Assembly (NCBI GenBank): GCA_934271735.1
Contig: CAKQSB010000010.1
Coordinates: forward strand, 4,350-68,349
Direction: 5' to 3'
Length of the DNA: 64,000 nucleotides
DNA from: an uncultured Clostridia bacterium
GTDB taxonomy: Bacteria > Bacillota > Clostridia > Christensenellales > Borkfalkiaceae
Part shown: piece after piece, positions 34,654 through 43,308 of the stretch
Layout of the letters: every line of letters begins with the position of its first letter
Position numbering within the stretch: position 1 is the stretch's first letter
Program-made: the position numbers and the translations under genes
The notes under the pieces: model-generated
What the model was told of the DNA's origin: nothing
The model's database searches: none
The model's input: the letters and a program-made list of their open reading frames with translations, nothing else

Positions 34654-36102
34654 ATGAGCGAAGAAATTAAAAATCAGGAACGCGAAGTTAATGACATACC
34701 GGAAAAAAGAGATTATGAAGAAGAGCTTCTGCAACTTCTTCAAAGCAACGAGCCTCCCGAACAATTAAAGCACGACCTCGGAACATACCACGAAAACGAT
34801 ATCGCGGCGGTTTTGCCAAAACTCACCAAGGAAGAGCGTTTAAGACTTTATAAGGTTCTCGGCGTCGACACGGTTTCGGAAATATTCGCATACCTCGACG
34901 ACGTCGAAGAATACATAGAAGAGCTTGACAGCGAAAAAGCGGCCGACATTATCGAAAGTATGGACGCCGACGACGCAATCGACGTTCTTGACGAACTCGA
35001 GGACGATAAGAAAGAAGAGATAATGGGGCTTATGGAAAAAGAAGCCGCCAAAGACATTCAGCTTATCGATTCCTACGACGACGACCAGATCGGTAGCAAA
35101 ATGACGACGAACTTCGTTGCGTTAAGCAAGGATTTCAGCGTTAAGCAGGCTATGCGCACCGTTATAAAGGAAGCGGGCGAAAACGACAACATTTCCACCC
35201 TTTACGCGCTCAATGCGGACGGAACTTTTTACGGCGCGATAGACTTAAGCGACCTTATCAGGGCGAGAGAGGGAACTCCTCTCGAGCCGATAATAACGAC
35301 TTCCTACCCCTACGTTTACGCGAAAGAAACGATCGAGGAATGTATCGAGCAGTTAAAAGACTACTCCGAAGACTCTATCCCCGTTCTAAACGAAGAGAAT
35401 AAGCTTATCGGCGTTATAACTTCGTCCGATATCGTCGAAGTCGTAGACGAAGAAGCGGGCGACGACTACGCGAAACTCGCAGGTTTAACCGAAGCCGAGG
35501 ACGTGAACGAGCCTCTTTTGAAAAGTATTGCGAAAAGGCTTCCGTGGCTTTTAATTCTTCTGGGACTCGGACTTGTGGTTTCGAGCATAATAAGTCAGTT
35601 TCAGACAGCCGTTACGGCGGCGAATCTCGTTATTCTCTACTCTTTCCAGAGCTTGATTCTCGATATGAGCGGAAACACGGGAACGCAATCTCTGGCGGTT
35701 ACGATAAGAGTTCTGAACGAAGACGCCGTTTCCGGAAAAGAAAAGTTTAAATTTATACTGAAAGAAATGCGGATAGGTCTCACGAACGGACTTATAATAG
35801 GCACGCTTGCTTTTATTGCCGTAGGATTGTATCTCACGTTCATGCCGGGCGCGCTCGCCGCGACCGCTCCGAAATATTTCGGCTTCGAAGTTTCGGCGTG
35901 CATAGGAATATCGCTCGCCGCAGGCATGCTTATGGCAAGCCTTGACGGAACGCTCGTTCCTATATGTTTCAAAAAAATCGGAATCGACCCCGCCGTCGCG
36001 TCCGGTCCGCTCATCACGACGCTTAACGATCTTATCGCCGTTTGCGTTTACTACGGACTTTCTCTTCTCTTGTTCGTCGAAATCGGCTTATTCGCCATTT
36101 GA
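34654..36102 (+). CDS. mgtE: Magnesium transporter MgtE
   Basis: 482 aa. The cytosolic N-domain (superhelical repeats, LPKLTKEERLRLYKVL) is followed by two CBS domains (about 140-265) and the connecting helix. Five membrane segments begin near residue 295. The signature GIDPAVASGPLITTLNDLIA contains the pore Asp and is complete. The cytosolic domains close the channel when Mg2+ is plentiful. A strong AAGGAGG site precedes the ATG. Single gene with its own promoter and terminator. Confidence 0.95.
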   Translation: MSEEIKNQEREVNDIPEKRDYEEELLQLLQSNEPPEQLKHDLGTYHENDIAAVLPKLTKEERLRLYKVLGVDTVSEIFAYLDDVEEYIEELDSEKAADIIESMDADDAIDVLDELEDDKKEEIMGLMEKEAAKDIQLIDSYDDDQIGSKMTTNFVALSKDFSVKQAMRTVIKEAGENDNISTLYALNADGTFYGAIDLSDLIRAREGTPLEPIITTSYPYVYAKETIEECIEQLKDYSEDSIPVLNEENKLIGVITSSDIVEVVDEEAGDDYAKLAGLTEAEDVNEPLLKSIAKRLPWLLILLGLGLVVSSIISQFQTAVTAANLVILYSFQSLILDMSGNTGTQSLAVTIRVLNEDAVSGKEKFKFILKEMRIGLTNGLIIGTLAFIAVGLYLTFMPGALAATAPKYFGFEVSACIGISLAAGMLMASLDGTLVPICFKKIGIDPAVASGPLITTLNDLIAVCVYYGLSLLLFVEIGLFAI

Positions 36103-36121
36103 TTTATTGGTTATTCAACAA

Positions 36122-36160
36122 AAAAAGTCCTCGTTAATCGACTTATACGAGGACTTTTAT
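36122..36160 (+). terminator. Terminator of mgtE with the dispersed motif as its loop
   Basis: AAAGTCCTCG and CGAGGACTTT pair perfectly, and the loop is exactly the dispersed motif. Confidence 0.8.
36134..36147 (-). repeat. Dispersed 14-bp motif, copy 6
   Basis: TTAATCGACTTATA, forming the loop of the mgtE terminator hairpin. Confidence 0.8.
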
Positions 36161-36195
36161 ACTTATACAAGAACTTTTATATTCTTTCGGTATAT

Positions 36196-36236
36196 AAAAC
36201 GCTTGCCGCCGAAGGCATCGGAAACAAGCGTTTTTT
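36196..36236. terminator. Terminator-like hairpin after the surface-protein fragment
   Basis: AAAACGCTTG pairs with CAAGCGTTTT and TT follows; A/T runs on both sides allow either direction. Confidence 0.65.
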
Positions 36237-36252
36237 GTTTTATCCGGGGTTT

Positions 36253-36648
36253 TTAATTTTCCTTTTTCTTCTTTGCGAGAACGAATGCGCCTGCAATCAG
36301 AAGAACTACGGCGGATACCGAAACGGTGTTTACCGCGCTTAAGCAACCTTTGTTCGTCGGGTCGGGTTTATCTTCGCCCGAGCCGCTTAAAGATTCTCCC
36401 GAACTTGCAGACCCGTCGGAACCGGAAGGTTCTTCGCTTTCCGAAGGCTTTTCGGACTCGCTTTCGCCCGAAGATTCGGCGGGAGTTTCGCCCTTCGTTA
36501 CGGTCACTCTGATTGCGTACGATTCGCATTTATTGCCCGCGGCGACCGCGTTTATGAGCGTTTTTGTTTTTTCTTTGGTCTGAAAAAGAGAATACGCGTT
36601 TATGTTCACTCCCCAGAAATCAGCTGCGGAACAAATTTTTGCAAAATC
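36253..36648 (-). pseudogene. 3' remnant of a Ser/Glu-rich surface protein with KGC anchor
   Basis: The minus-strand frame is open from an upstream stop at 36649-36651 but has no ATG; the only possible start is a GTG at 36609 with no ribosome binding site at proper distance. The readable part has about 45 residues of domain sequence, a Ser/Glu/Pro spacer, then NKGCLSAVNTV, a hydrophobic segment and KKKKEN. This is the same end as the anchored proteins at 5619 and 14372. It looks like the 3' end of a larger gene whose 5' part was lost. A short expressed protein cannot be ruled out. Confidence 0.55.
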
Positions 36649-36748
36649 TTAATAAGATATCTGAAAAACGTTATTAAACGCCATATCTTTTCAGGAAAAA
36701 AATCTGCTATAATGTAAACAATGAATAATTTCCCCGGAGGAGAAAATT

Positions 36749-36858
36749 ATGAACGAAAATCAAAACGATTTTCTCGATTACGTTGTATATCGGATTTACC
36801 CCGCAGTTTTTACGACTCAAACGGCGACGGACGAATATCATCTTCACTCTACGGATAA
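36749..36858 (+). pseudogene. 5' remnant of a GH13 alpha-amylase-type gene with a frameshift
   Basis: A -10-like TATAAT (36708 region) and a strong CGGAGGAG site precede the ATG. The frame reads VVYRIYP, then fails; shifting by one base from about 36800 gives RSFYDSNGDG. Together they make the GH13 N-terminal motif YRIYPRSFYDSNGDG. The break fits loss of one C from a C-run (36799-36802). The shifted frame ends at TAA 36858 and nothing of the catalytic barrel follows. A terminator-like hairpin comes next. The unshifted frame would give a 61-aa product running through that hairpin, which I reject as a gene. Confidence 0.7.
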
Positions 36859-36860
36859 AC

Positions 36861-36909
36861 AAAAAGGGCGACCCGAAGTTTTTACTCTTCGAGCCGCCTT
36901 TTATTTTTT
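36861..36909 (+). terminator. Terminator-like hairpin after the GH13 remnant
   Basis: AAAAGGGCGACCCGAAG pairs imperfectly with CTTCGAGCCGCCTTTT, followed by ATTTTTTT. It is probably the original terminator of the lost amylase gene. Confidence 0.6.
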
Positions 36910-36944
36910 TGTTTTATGTTGTTGTTGGCATTAAAAAACACCTG

Positions 36945-36958
36945 ATAATCGACTTATA
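36945..36958 (-). repeat. Dispersed 14-bp motif, copy 7
   Basis: ATAATCGACTTATA, one change from consensus, and followed 8 bp later by another copy. Confidence 0.7.
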
Positions 36959-36965
36959 GACGCAC

Positions 36966-36979
36966 ATTATCGACTTGTA
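36966..36979 (-). repeat. Dispersed 14-bp motif, copy 8 (variant)
   Basis: CATTATCGACTTGTAG region: three differences from consensus, in the same orientation as copy 7. The two form a direct tandem pair at the distal end of the capsid module. Confidence 0.55.
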
Positions 36980-37032
36980 GCCGAATATTGTATACGTCAG
37001 ACCGAAAACCGTCGTCCGCGCCGCAAAGCCTC

Positions 37033-38019
37033 TTACATATAACTGAGAAGAAGTTTGTAACCGTCCTCGTCGATATTCTCGACAATGAAGTCCTTGTCTT
37101 TTATAACCTCGTCCTTTCCTTTCGCGCCCATCTTTTTATAGTAAGAGAAAAGTTTTTTAAACTTCTCGCCATAATAGGCGGAATATTCGTCGGTAAGTTT
37201 TTCGTCGTACTTAACGCCGTTTTTCTCGCTCGCCGCAACCTGCTTGTCGTAAGCCTCTTTCTTTTTCCGGTTTCTCTGCTCGGTCTGTTCGCGTTCTTTT
37301 TCGCGAGCCGACGTGAGTTTGTCGATTTCGTTTTTAACCTTTTCGGCGGTTTCTTCGTCGAGATCCCTTATCGCATAATAAAGTTCCTCTTTCGTCGTTG
37401 CGATGTTGTTTCTTATTCTGTCTTTTTTGTTTTCCGCCGTTTCTTCGGCGTCGTTTTTGTCGTTTTCAAGCCCTTCCGCAAGCCCGCTCAGTTCCCCGTC
37501 TAAAATCGAAGATCTGGCGAGACCTCGTTTGACCGCCGAGTTTTTGACCTTTTCGAAATCGTCCGCGTAGTCGCTTTCGAGCTTATCGATTTTCTCGTTT
37601 TTTTCGTGTTCGGCGTCGCCTATCCCCGCGGCGAGCTTATCTATGGAGTTGTTCTTTTTTCTGACGAGCGATTCCTTTTCTCTTTCCGCGGCCGGAAGAT
37701 ATTTGTTTTCCGCGTCGCTTCTGATTTCTTCGTCCGTTTTTCCGTCGAAAATTTCGGGTTCGTAATCCTTTATCGTAACGCCGCCGAACGTACGCTCGGT
37801 GATTTTTTCGTAATCCGATTTAAGGTCGTTAAGCTCGTTTTTCAGTTTTGTTTTCGCGTCCGTTTCGGTATTCGCCTTGTCGTTTACGCCGGAACCTTGA
37901 ACTTTCTTTTTCTTATCCTTTGCGTAATCCTTCACGGCGGCTTCGAAATCTTTCGCGTAATTTTTATCGCCGTCCTCGTCGGGCATATAAATTCTTTGAT
38001 AGTAATTCTTTTTTAACAT
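37033..38019 (-). CDS. Coiled-coil protein at the end of the capsid module
   Basis: 328 aa, about half Lys, Glu and Asp. Long heptad-like helices run from about residue 50 to 260 (EKESLVRKKNNSIDKLAAGI, KKDRIRNNIATTKEELYYAI), with a compact C-terminal end (DEDGYKLLLSYM). No signal peptide. It is the last gene of the nine-gene operon and starts 18 bp after the stop of the preceding gene. In P22-like modules this position holds tail-needle or ejection proteins, which are also helical; that comparison is positional only. AGGAGG-type spacing (GGAGGAAATG) supports the start. Confidence 0.65.
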   Translation of the reverse strand: MLKKNYYQRIYMPDEDGDKNYAKDFEAAVKDYAKDKKKKVQGSGVNDKANTETDAKTKLKNELNDLKSDYEKITERTFGGVTIKDYEPEIFDGKTDEEIRSDAENKYLPAAEREKESLVRKKNNSIDKLAAGIGDAEHEKNEKIDKLESDYADDFEKVKNSAVKRGLARSSILDGELSGLAEGLENDKNDAEETAENKKDRIRNNIATTKEELYYAIRDLDEETAEKVKNEIDKLTSAREKEREQTEQRNRKKKEAYDKQVAASEKNGVKYDEKLTDEYSAYYGEKFKKLFSYYKKMGAKGKDEVIKDKDFIVENIDEDGYKLLLSYM

Positions 38020-38037
38020 ACATTTCCTCCGAAATAT

Positions 38038-39225
38038 TTATTTTTTTAATTCTTCGAGATAAACAGGCTCGCCGTTTTTAATGCCGACGATATGCGTATC
38101 GGAAACGGTAATCGGGTAGTTATCGTTAAACGGCTTTCCGAATTTCGGCGTTTTTTTCGAAATATCTATCGAATAACAACCGCTCCCCGTAGTTTCGCTT
38201 CCGTTTTTGCAGATAACGATATCTTTATTTCCGTACGGGATATAAGGTCTGCAAACTTTTCCGATATTTACTTTCGCCCCGATTAGCGGACCTATCGCCA
38301 TGCAAACGAAATATCTGTCGTATATATCCTTGTAAATAAGGTACGATATGTTCTCGCAGGCGGAATACCCGACCTCTTTCACGCCTTTGAAAATCATTTG
38401 CGAATCGTCGAGAGTACCTCTGTCGGTCGATCTTGTATAATATAAAGCACCGCCGAGAACATAATACACGTTAAGCGCGGACGAATCGTGGTAAATCGCA
38501 ATCGACCCGTAATTAAGGCTTGTATCTATGGATAGTATCATTCTGCCGTCCCAATCAACCTCGTAAATCACGCTATGTCCCGAATAGAACATACCCGCAA
38601 CGTAATACGTCGCTTTATCGACGCAAAAGGACGCGCACGCGATTTTCAGACCGCTTAAAGAATAAACTGTCTCCGTTTTTTTTGCGTCATGACGAAAAAT
38701 GGTTATTTTGTCATCCACGGTCACGGCGTAGCTGTCCTTTCCGAGATAAACAATCGCAGACGGGCCTGTGATTTTTTTTATTTTTCCGCTCACCGTCACT
38801 TCAACCTCGGAATCGGGAAGCGCGTTATCCGCGATAAAATACAAAACGTTTTCGCCCTCTTTGCTTCTCGCGCCGAAAACGCAGGTATTTTTTGCCGTTT
38901 TGTCCGCTTTGCCTATAAGCTTTCCGTTAAGATACACCGAAATAATGCAATAATTCCCGCAAGTTACGGTGATTGCGGCTTCTATCATTTCGCCCGCGGC
39001 ATTAAATTTTACGGCTTTTTCGATAGCCTCTCCTTTAAGTCCTTTCACAGTCTCTTTTTCGGTTATCGAACAAACTTCGTCGATCGCCTCGGGTTTATTT
39101 CCGAGCGCGATTTTTTTTTCGTTTTCGGTTGCTTTGTCGTAAGCGATTCTTCCGTAACTAAGCCCGACGCGGTTTCCGTCGTTCCCCGGATACACCGCGT
39201 TTATTTCCGTTTTTAAAATTTTCAT
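38038..39225 (-). CDS. Unidentified beta-rich protein of the capsid module
   Basis: 395 aa. The sequence alternates short strands and turns throughout (for example YLGKDSYAVTVDDKITIFRH and YYVAGMFYSGHSVIYEVDWD), consistent with a beta-propeller or repeated sandwich. The start overlaps the preceding gene by 4 bp (ATGA), a sign of tight coupling. No catalytic motif seen. Its size and position after the gp10-like gene suggest a second tail accessory protein or a receptor-binding component; this is inference. Confidence 0.65.
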   Translation of the reverse strand: MKILKTEINAVYPGNDGNRVGLSYGRIAYDKATENEKKIALGNKPEAIDEVCSITEKETVKGLKGEAIEKAVKFNAAGEMIEAAITVTCGNYCIISVYLNGKLIGKADKTAKNTCVFGARSKEGENVLYFIADNALPDSEVEVTVSGKIKKITGPSAIVYLGKDSYAVTVDDKITIFRHDAKKTETVYSLSGLKIACASFCVDKATYYVAGMFYSGHSVIYEVDWDGRMILSIDTSLNYGSIAIYHDSSALNVYYVLGGALYYTRSTDRGTLDDSQMIFKGVKEVGYSACENISYLIYKDIYDRYFVCMAIGPLIGAKVNIGKVCRPYIPYGNKDIVICKNGSETTGSGCYSIDISKKTPKFGKPFNDNYPITVSDTHIVGIKNGEPVYLEELKK

Positions 39226-40634
39226 GCGTAGTACTCCAAAGTAAGTTTCGGCGAAGAAATAAGCGTATCTTCGGCGGTCGCTTCGAACCTCAGCCTGAAT
39301 TTGAAGCCTTTGATGTTGGGCTTTAAAACTATCGGTCCTTTGTTCCCTTTAACGCTGTAAGTATAACTCACCCCGTCCGCCGTAACTATCGCTTTAGCCG
39401 CCGCCTTACTGTAAAACGTTAATTTTTTTAAGGTTTTCACCGTCGGGATTCCGAAATCGCTGTCGCCGTTTTCCCAGACCATCTGCATCGCCCCGAGCAA
39501 AACCTTGTGTTTGTCGGGCGTTAAAACGCACAATCCGTGCATAGCCTGATCGAGACCGTAAAGGTTATAATATCCGTCCACGTCCACGACTGCCATATCC
39601 GAAAGCCACGCTCCCCTTATAATTGCCGCGTCGAGCGTTTTCGGGTTAAGCCTTAAAAGCTCGAGACGGTATTGATCGTCGAACATCGCGTGGATTCTGA
39701 TATACGCGTACCCGTTGAAATAAACGCCCTTATAATATTGATATTCGAGATCCAGCCTTTTGACGAAAGCGTCGGAAATCCTCTGCGTACTGAGTCCGTC
39801 GAAACGATACATTCCGTCCGTAGCCGTGAAAAGCATACAGTCGCCGCAAACGATTATAGAATCGGCGAAAATTCTTCCCGAACAAAGGAAAAGATTCGTC
39901 GCGGAAAACTGCCGCTGATCGGTGTAAGCCGAAATTCTCGTTATTCCGAAACTTCTGAAAACGTAAAGATAATCGCCGAAACTCACGACTTTTATAAGGT
40001 CGCCCCGAAAATCGTTCATATCGATAAATCCCGCTTCACTTAAAGAAACGTTCCAGTTCGCGGGGTCGAAATCGTCGGAAAACCAGAGCGAATTGTCGTC
40101 GCCGCCCGTCGTTACGAAAAGTCTTTCGTAATGCAGACACATAGACGTAATTTCGGGCGCTTCCGGCACGAGCGTCATATTCGTTCCGTCGTAAATGTAT
40201 ATTCCCCCGCCGGGCTTGGAGAATATCATAACGTTTTTCCCGTTATAGTTATACATAAGCCCCACGGGCGGAGAGCTGAACGTTGCCGCGGTGATTTTCG
40301 TGAACGTTCCGCCGCCGAGCGCGCATTCGTAAAGATATCCGTCGCCCGCGCAGAAAATCAGCCTGTTATCCGCCGATCCGTCCTCTTTTTTACCTTTGAA
40401 AAGGTAAAGTCTGCGGAAAATAAACCCTTCGGGAATTACATATCCTTTCAGCATTTCGACCCCTTCTCCCGGAACGAGCGTGCCGTCGGACGCGACGAAA
40501 TTCTGCATAGACTGCGCGTAAGCGTAACCTCCCGCGTCGGGCGAAATCGTATCGTTAAAACCCTTTATCGGATTGAACGAAACCGTAATTTCCCGGGGCG
40601 AAGCTATCTGTGTTTTTCTTCTCGTCATTTCCAC
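39222..40634 (-). CDS. P22 gp10-like DNA stabilization / tail accessory protein
   Basis: 470 aa, close to the 472 aa of P22 gp10. The body is a run of strand-turn units typical of these beta-propeller-like proteins (RLIFCAGDGYLYECALGGG, NVMIFSKPGGGIYIYDGTN, LFVTTGGDDNSLWFSDDFD). The fourth repeat carries DPANWNVSL. The gene starts 10 bp inside the preceding one. In P22 this protein plugs the portal after packaging and holds the tail. The match is by fold pattern, length and position, not by a diagnostic motif. Confidence 0.72.
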   Translation of the reverse strand: MEMTRRKTQIASPREITVSFNPIKGFNDTISPDAGGYAYAQSMQNFVASDGTLVPGEGVEMLKGYVIPEGFIFRRLYLFKGKKEDGSADNRLIFCAGDGYLYECALGGGTFTKITAATFSSPPVGLMYNYNGKNVMIFSKPGGGIYIYDGTNMTLVPEAPEITSMCLHYERLFVTTGGDDNSLWFSDDFDPANWNVSLSEAGFIDMNDFRGDLIKVVSFGDYLYVFRSFGITRISAYTDQRQFSATNLFLCSGRIFADSIIVCGDCMLFTATDGMYRFDGLSTQRISDAFVKRLDLEYQYYKGVYFNGYAYIRIHAMFDDQYRLELLRLNPKTLDAAIIRGAWLSDMAVVDVDGYYNLYGLDQAMHGLCVLTPDKHKVLLGAMQMVWENGDSDFGIPTVKTLKKLTFYSKAAAKAIVTADGVSYTYSVKGNKGPIVLKPNIKGFKFRLRFEATAEDTLISSPKLTLEYYA

Positions 40635-41191
40635 ACCTTACCCACGGTGATTTTCCCCGTCCTCTTTCTCGGGAGAGAAACCGCCGTCAACGCATTTTTA
40701 AATCTGCTTTCCCAGTTCGCCGCTTCCGAAAATCTACCCGTTATAAGGCAATATTCCGCGGCGATTCCGTAGCAGAACACAGTTTTGCCGTAAGGCGTTT
40801 TTTCGTAATCGAACAAATCGCTTTCCGTCTTTTCCTCGGGTACGTATTCGTAAATCACGTTCACTTTCCCCGCCTTTTTATCGGTCGAGATATAATCCGT
40901 TCCGAGCGCGAACCCGATGTTTTCCCCGCCCGCGGTAACGTTCCTTATTTTAAGCGGGGTTTTCGCAAACGCCGAAAACAAAATTTTTCCCGCGTCAAAA
41001 CCTTCCTCTTTTACGAGCGGATAATATTCCGTCGCTATTTCGAAAAGAGTGTCGTTGAAACATTTTAAAAGCGTGTTCTTTTTCTTTTCGTTTTCATCGG
41101 ACAAAGCCGTCGTTTCATCGGCAAGCGCCGATATCAGAGCCGTTTCGTCCAGAACCAGAGCCGCGCCGACAATAACTTCTTTTACCGTCAT
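40625..41191 (-). CDS. Head-tail adaptor-like protein (P22 gp4 position)
   Basis: 188 aa, mostly helical, with FNDTLFEIATEYYPLVKEE in the N-terminal half and YGIAAEYCLITGRFSEAANW near the C-terminus. The AAEYC..TGRF..A..WE..F pattern is typical of phage head-completion proteins that bind below the portal. It lies between the major capsid gene and the gp10-like gene, as gp4 does in P22. AGGAGGA precedes the ATG. Confidence 0.68.
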   Translation of the reverse strand: MTVKEVIVGAALVLDETALISALADETTALSDENEKKKNTLLKCFNDTLFEIATEYYPLVKEEGFDAGKILFSAFAKTPLKIRNVTAGGENIGFALGTDYISTDKKAGKVNVIYEYVPEEKTESDLFDYEKTPYGKTVFCYGIAAEYCLITGRFSEAANWESRFKNALTAVSLPRKRTGKITVGKVWK

Positions 41192-41277
41192 TTATCGTCC
41201 TCCTTACTTTTTTAAAATACGTTACCCGCCCGCTTATCTCGGACGGATAACGTTGTATTTTTGATAAAAATCACCCG

Positions 41278-41291
41278 TTAATCGACTTATA
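41278..41291 (-). repeat. Dispersed 14-bp motif, copy 9 (inside the capsid operon)
   Basis: TTAATCGACTTATA between the major capsid gene and the adaptor gene, flanked by CCG and CGG. It shows that the motif spread to, or arrived with, the phage-like block. Confidence 0.8.
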
Positions 41292-41335
41292 CGGCGACTT
41301 TTACCGTTTGATTACCGCAAGGCGGCGCAGTGAGC

Positions 41336-42505
41336 TTACGCCTCGGTGATACCCGAAAGCATCGCCTGTCCGCACGGGCGGGAACAGATAAGTTCGGCGT
41401 ATTTAACGAGCGTGGCGGTATAAGTAGCTTTGCCCGCAACCTGTTTGATGACCTTGCCGTCGTCGCCTTCGAGCCACTGCCAGTCGCAAAGCTGATGAAG
41501 AGCGAAATCGTCGGTGTTGAGAAGGTACATAGTGCCGCTCGGGCAGAATCTGTCCGAAACGATGGGGATTCCGTTATAGGTAAGAGCCTTAAATCCGCCT
41601 TTAAGTTCTTCCACGTCGAGATTTCTCTTATAGGTGGAAAGGTGTTTCATAAACGCTCTTTTTACGCCCGAGGAACAAATGATAAAGTTTATTTTACTGC
41701 CCGCGTTTTCGTCTACGTAATCGATAGCTTTCTGAATGGCGGTTTCCGAGATATCGCCGACGCTCGCCGCCATATAAGGAACAAGCCAGGAGTTTTTACT
41801 TCTGTCAAGCCCGTAAATCAAACCCGTGGAAGCGAAAATCGCCTTAAGTCCGGTGATTTCCTGATTGTACGATCCCTGTACGGTGACTAAAGAGTTTGCG
41901 GGTAGATTCGCGGAAACTATTTCCGCGCCGTCGACGGTAATGATTTTATTTGTCTTGTCGACGTCTTTAACTCTTCTCGCTCCCAAAGTAAGCTTTGTTC
42001 CGGTCGAGCCGTAGAAATCGACAACCATACCGACGACTACCGATTTTACGTCGTCGCAGGTGACTTTGTTTCCGTCCACCGAAGCGACTTTAGCAATAAC
42101 GCCCGTACCGTCGCCGAAAAGCATTCTGCCCATATTGAGCGCGGAAGACTTGACAAGTCCTTCCATTTCGGCGTTCAGAAGGTTTACGAACGCGCCCGCG
42201 TCGGATGCGGAAGCTCTTATAGCCTTGTCGGATATTTCGATAGTTCCGTAAAGGTTTTTAAGCGTGCAGACGAGCTGCTCGTAATTGTTTCCCGCGGAAA
42301 CGGGCAAATCCCCGTCTTCCGTACCCGCGCCGATACCGCCGTTTACGCCATACTGCGCAAGTTTTCTTACTTCTTTACCCCAAACGTCGGAAGTAGTCTG
42401 CTTGATTTTCGCAAGGAAAGGGTTAATTTCCGTATTGAGCTGTTCGGCTACTACGTCGAGATAGAGTGTTTTAAGCGCTTTGTCCGCGCTGCTGAGTGTT
42501 ACCAT
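41336..42505 (-). CDS. Phage major capsid protein (HK97-type fold)
   Basis: 389 aa. An N-terminal helix and E-loop region (NTEINPFLAKIKQTTSDVWG) precede the P-domain and A-domain. Capsid hallmarks are KAIDYVDENAG, NFIICSSGVKRAFMKHLSTY, GIPIVSDRFCPSGTMYLLNT and a C-terminal ATYTATLVKYAELICSRPCG. This is the usual order for coat proteins of tailed phages. Scaffold precedes it by about 40 bp. The frame is intact with AGGATAT upstream of the start, and nothing suggests decay. Confidence 0.88.
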   Translation of the reverse strand: MVTLSSADKALKTLYLDVVAEQLNTEINPFLAKIKQTTSDVWGKEVRKLAQYGVNGGIGAGTEDGDLPVSAGNNYEQLVCTLKNLYGTIEISDKAIRASASDAGAFVNLLNAEMEGLVKSSALNMGRMLFGDGTGVIAKVASVDGNKVTCDDVKSVVVGMVVDFYGSTGTKLTLGARRVKDVDKTNKIITVDGAEIVSANLPANSLVTVQGSYNQEITGLKAIFASTGLIYGLDRSKNSWLVPYMAASVGDISETAIQKAIDYVDENAGSKINFIICSSGVKRAFMKHLSTYKRNLDVEELKGGFKALTYNGIPIVSDRFCPSGTMYLLNTDDFALHQLCDWQWLEGDDGKVIKQVAGKATYTATLVKYAELICSRPCGQAMLSGITEA

Positions 42506-42546
42506 AAAATATATCCTCCGATTTTTTGTTTTATATTATATTATCG

Positions 42547-43293
42547 TTATTTATCGAGGTCGGTTTTTATCATTTTTCCCGCTTCTTCGAACGACCTCGG
42601 TCTCCTCGGCGGAGCGGTAACCGCCGTTCCGAGCGCAGGCGAAAAGCTCGGCCTGCTTTTCAGAACGCTTAAAAGATACGCCTGAACGATTTCCTCGGCT
42701 TCGTCCGCGGGTTTGTTTTCTCCCGCTCCCGCAAATCGACTGTCCTCCGCGGGTTTGTTTTCTCCCGCGATTTTTTCGTTTGCCGTCTTTTCACCGGCGG
42801 GGTTGTCTTCTCCCGCGGATTGTACGTTTTCGGGCATTTCTTTGTTTTCAAGCCTTTCGCCTGTCGATTTTTCGTCGGTTTTCAAAGCCCCGGCGTTTTC
42901 CCCTTCCGCCCGGGGCTTTGCTTCAACCGATTTTCCGTTGTTTTTTACGGACAATCCGTCGTTGTCCGCATTTTCTTTACTTTCGGAAATTCCGACCGTC
43001 GTCGGTTTTCCCTCCCCGAAATGCTCTTCGCTTGCGGAAGAAGCGCCGCGCCGCGTTATTTCTTCCTTTTGTCTGAGCATTTCCCCTTCGAGTTCCCTGA
43101 GCCTTCTACTGCGTCTGGTAAATTCGGACTCAAGGTTCTCGTACGCCTTAAGAAGCGAGTTTACGTCCTTAAATTTTCCCAACGAGACTTCCGTTGCCGC
43201 CGCGCCGTTATTCATACTTATATCCGCCTCCGCGGTATGCGCCGCAACTTCCGTTTGTTCATTTTCAGTTTGTTTAATATCCGTTCGCTCCAT
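42547..43293 (-). CDS. Phage scaffolding protein
   Basis: 248 aa, strongly acidic and hydrophilic. An N-terminal coiled coil (LLKAYENLESEFTRRSRRLR) leads to a low-complexity Glu/Asn/Ala/Gly region with repeated GENKPA segments and a basic C-terminal end (RRPRSFEEAGKMIKTDLDK). Position between portal and capsid genes, acidity and disorder are all typical for scaffolds. The repeats cause a GC-skewed stretch. AAAGGAGAAAC precedes the ATG. Confidence 0.8.
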   Translation of the reverse strand: MERTDIKQTENEQTEVAAHTAEADISMNNGAAATEVSLGKFKDVNSLLKAYENLESEFTRRSRRLRELEGEMLRQKEEITRRGASSASEEHFGEGKPTTVGISESKENADNDGLSVKNNGKSVEAKPRAEGENAGALKTDEKSTGERLENKEMPENVQSAGEDNPAGEKTANEKIAGENKPAEDSRFAGAGENKPADEAEEIVQAYLLSVLKSRPSFSPALGTAVTAPPRRPRSFEEAGKMIKTDLDK

Positions 43294-43308
43294 ATTCCCG
43301 TTTCTCCT

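Noticed and set aside
36749..36934. 61-codon small gene with good promoter and ribosome site
   Set aside because: The frame runs through a terminator hairpin, and a one-base shift restores a GH13 motif, so it is the start of a broken amylase gene.
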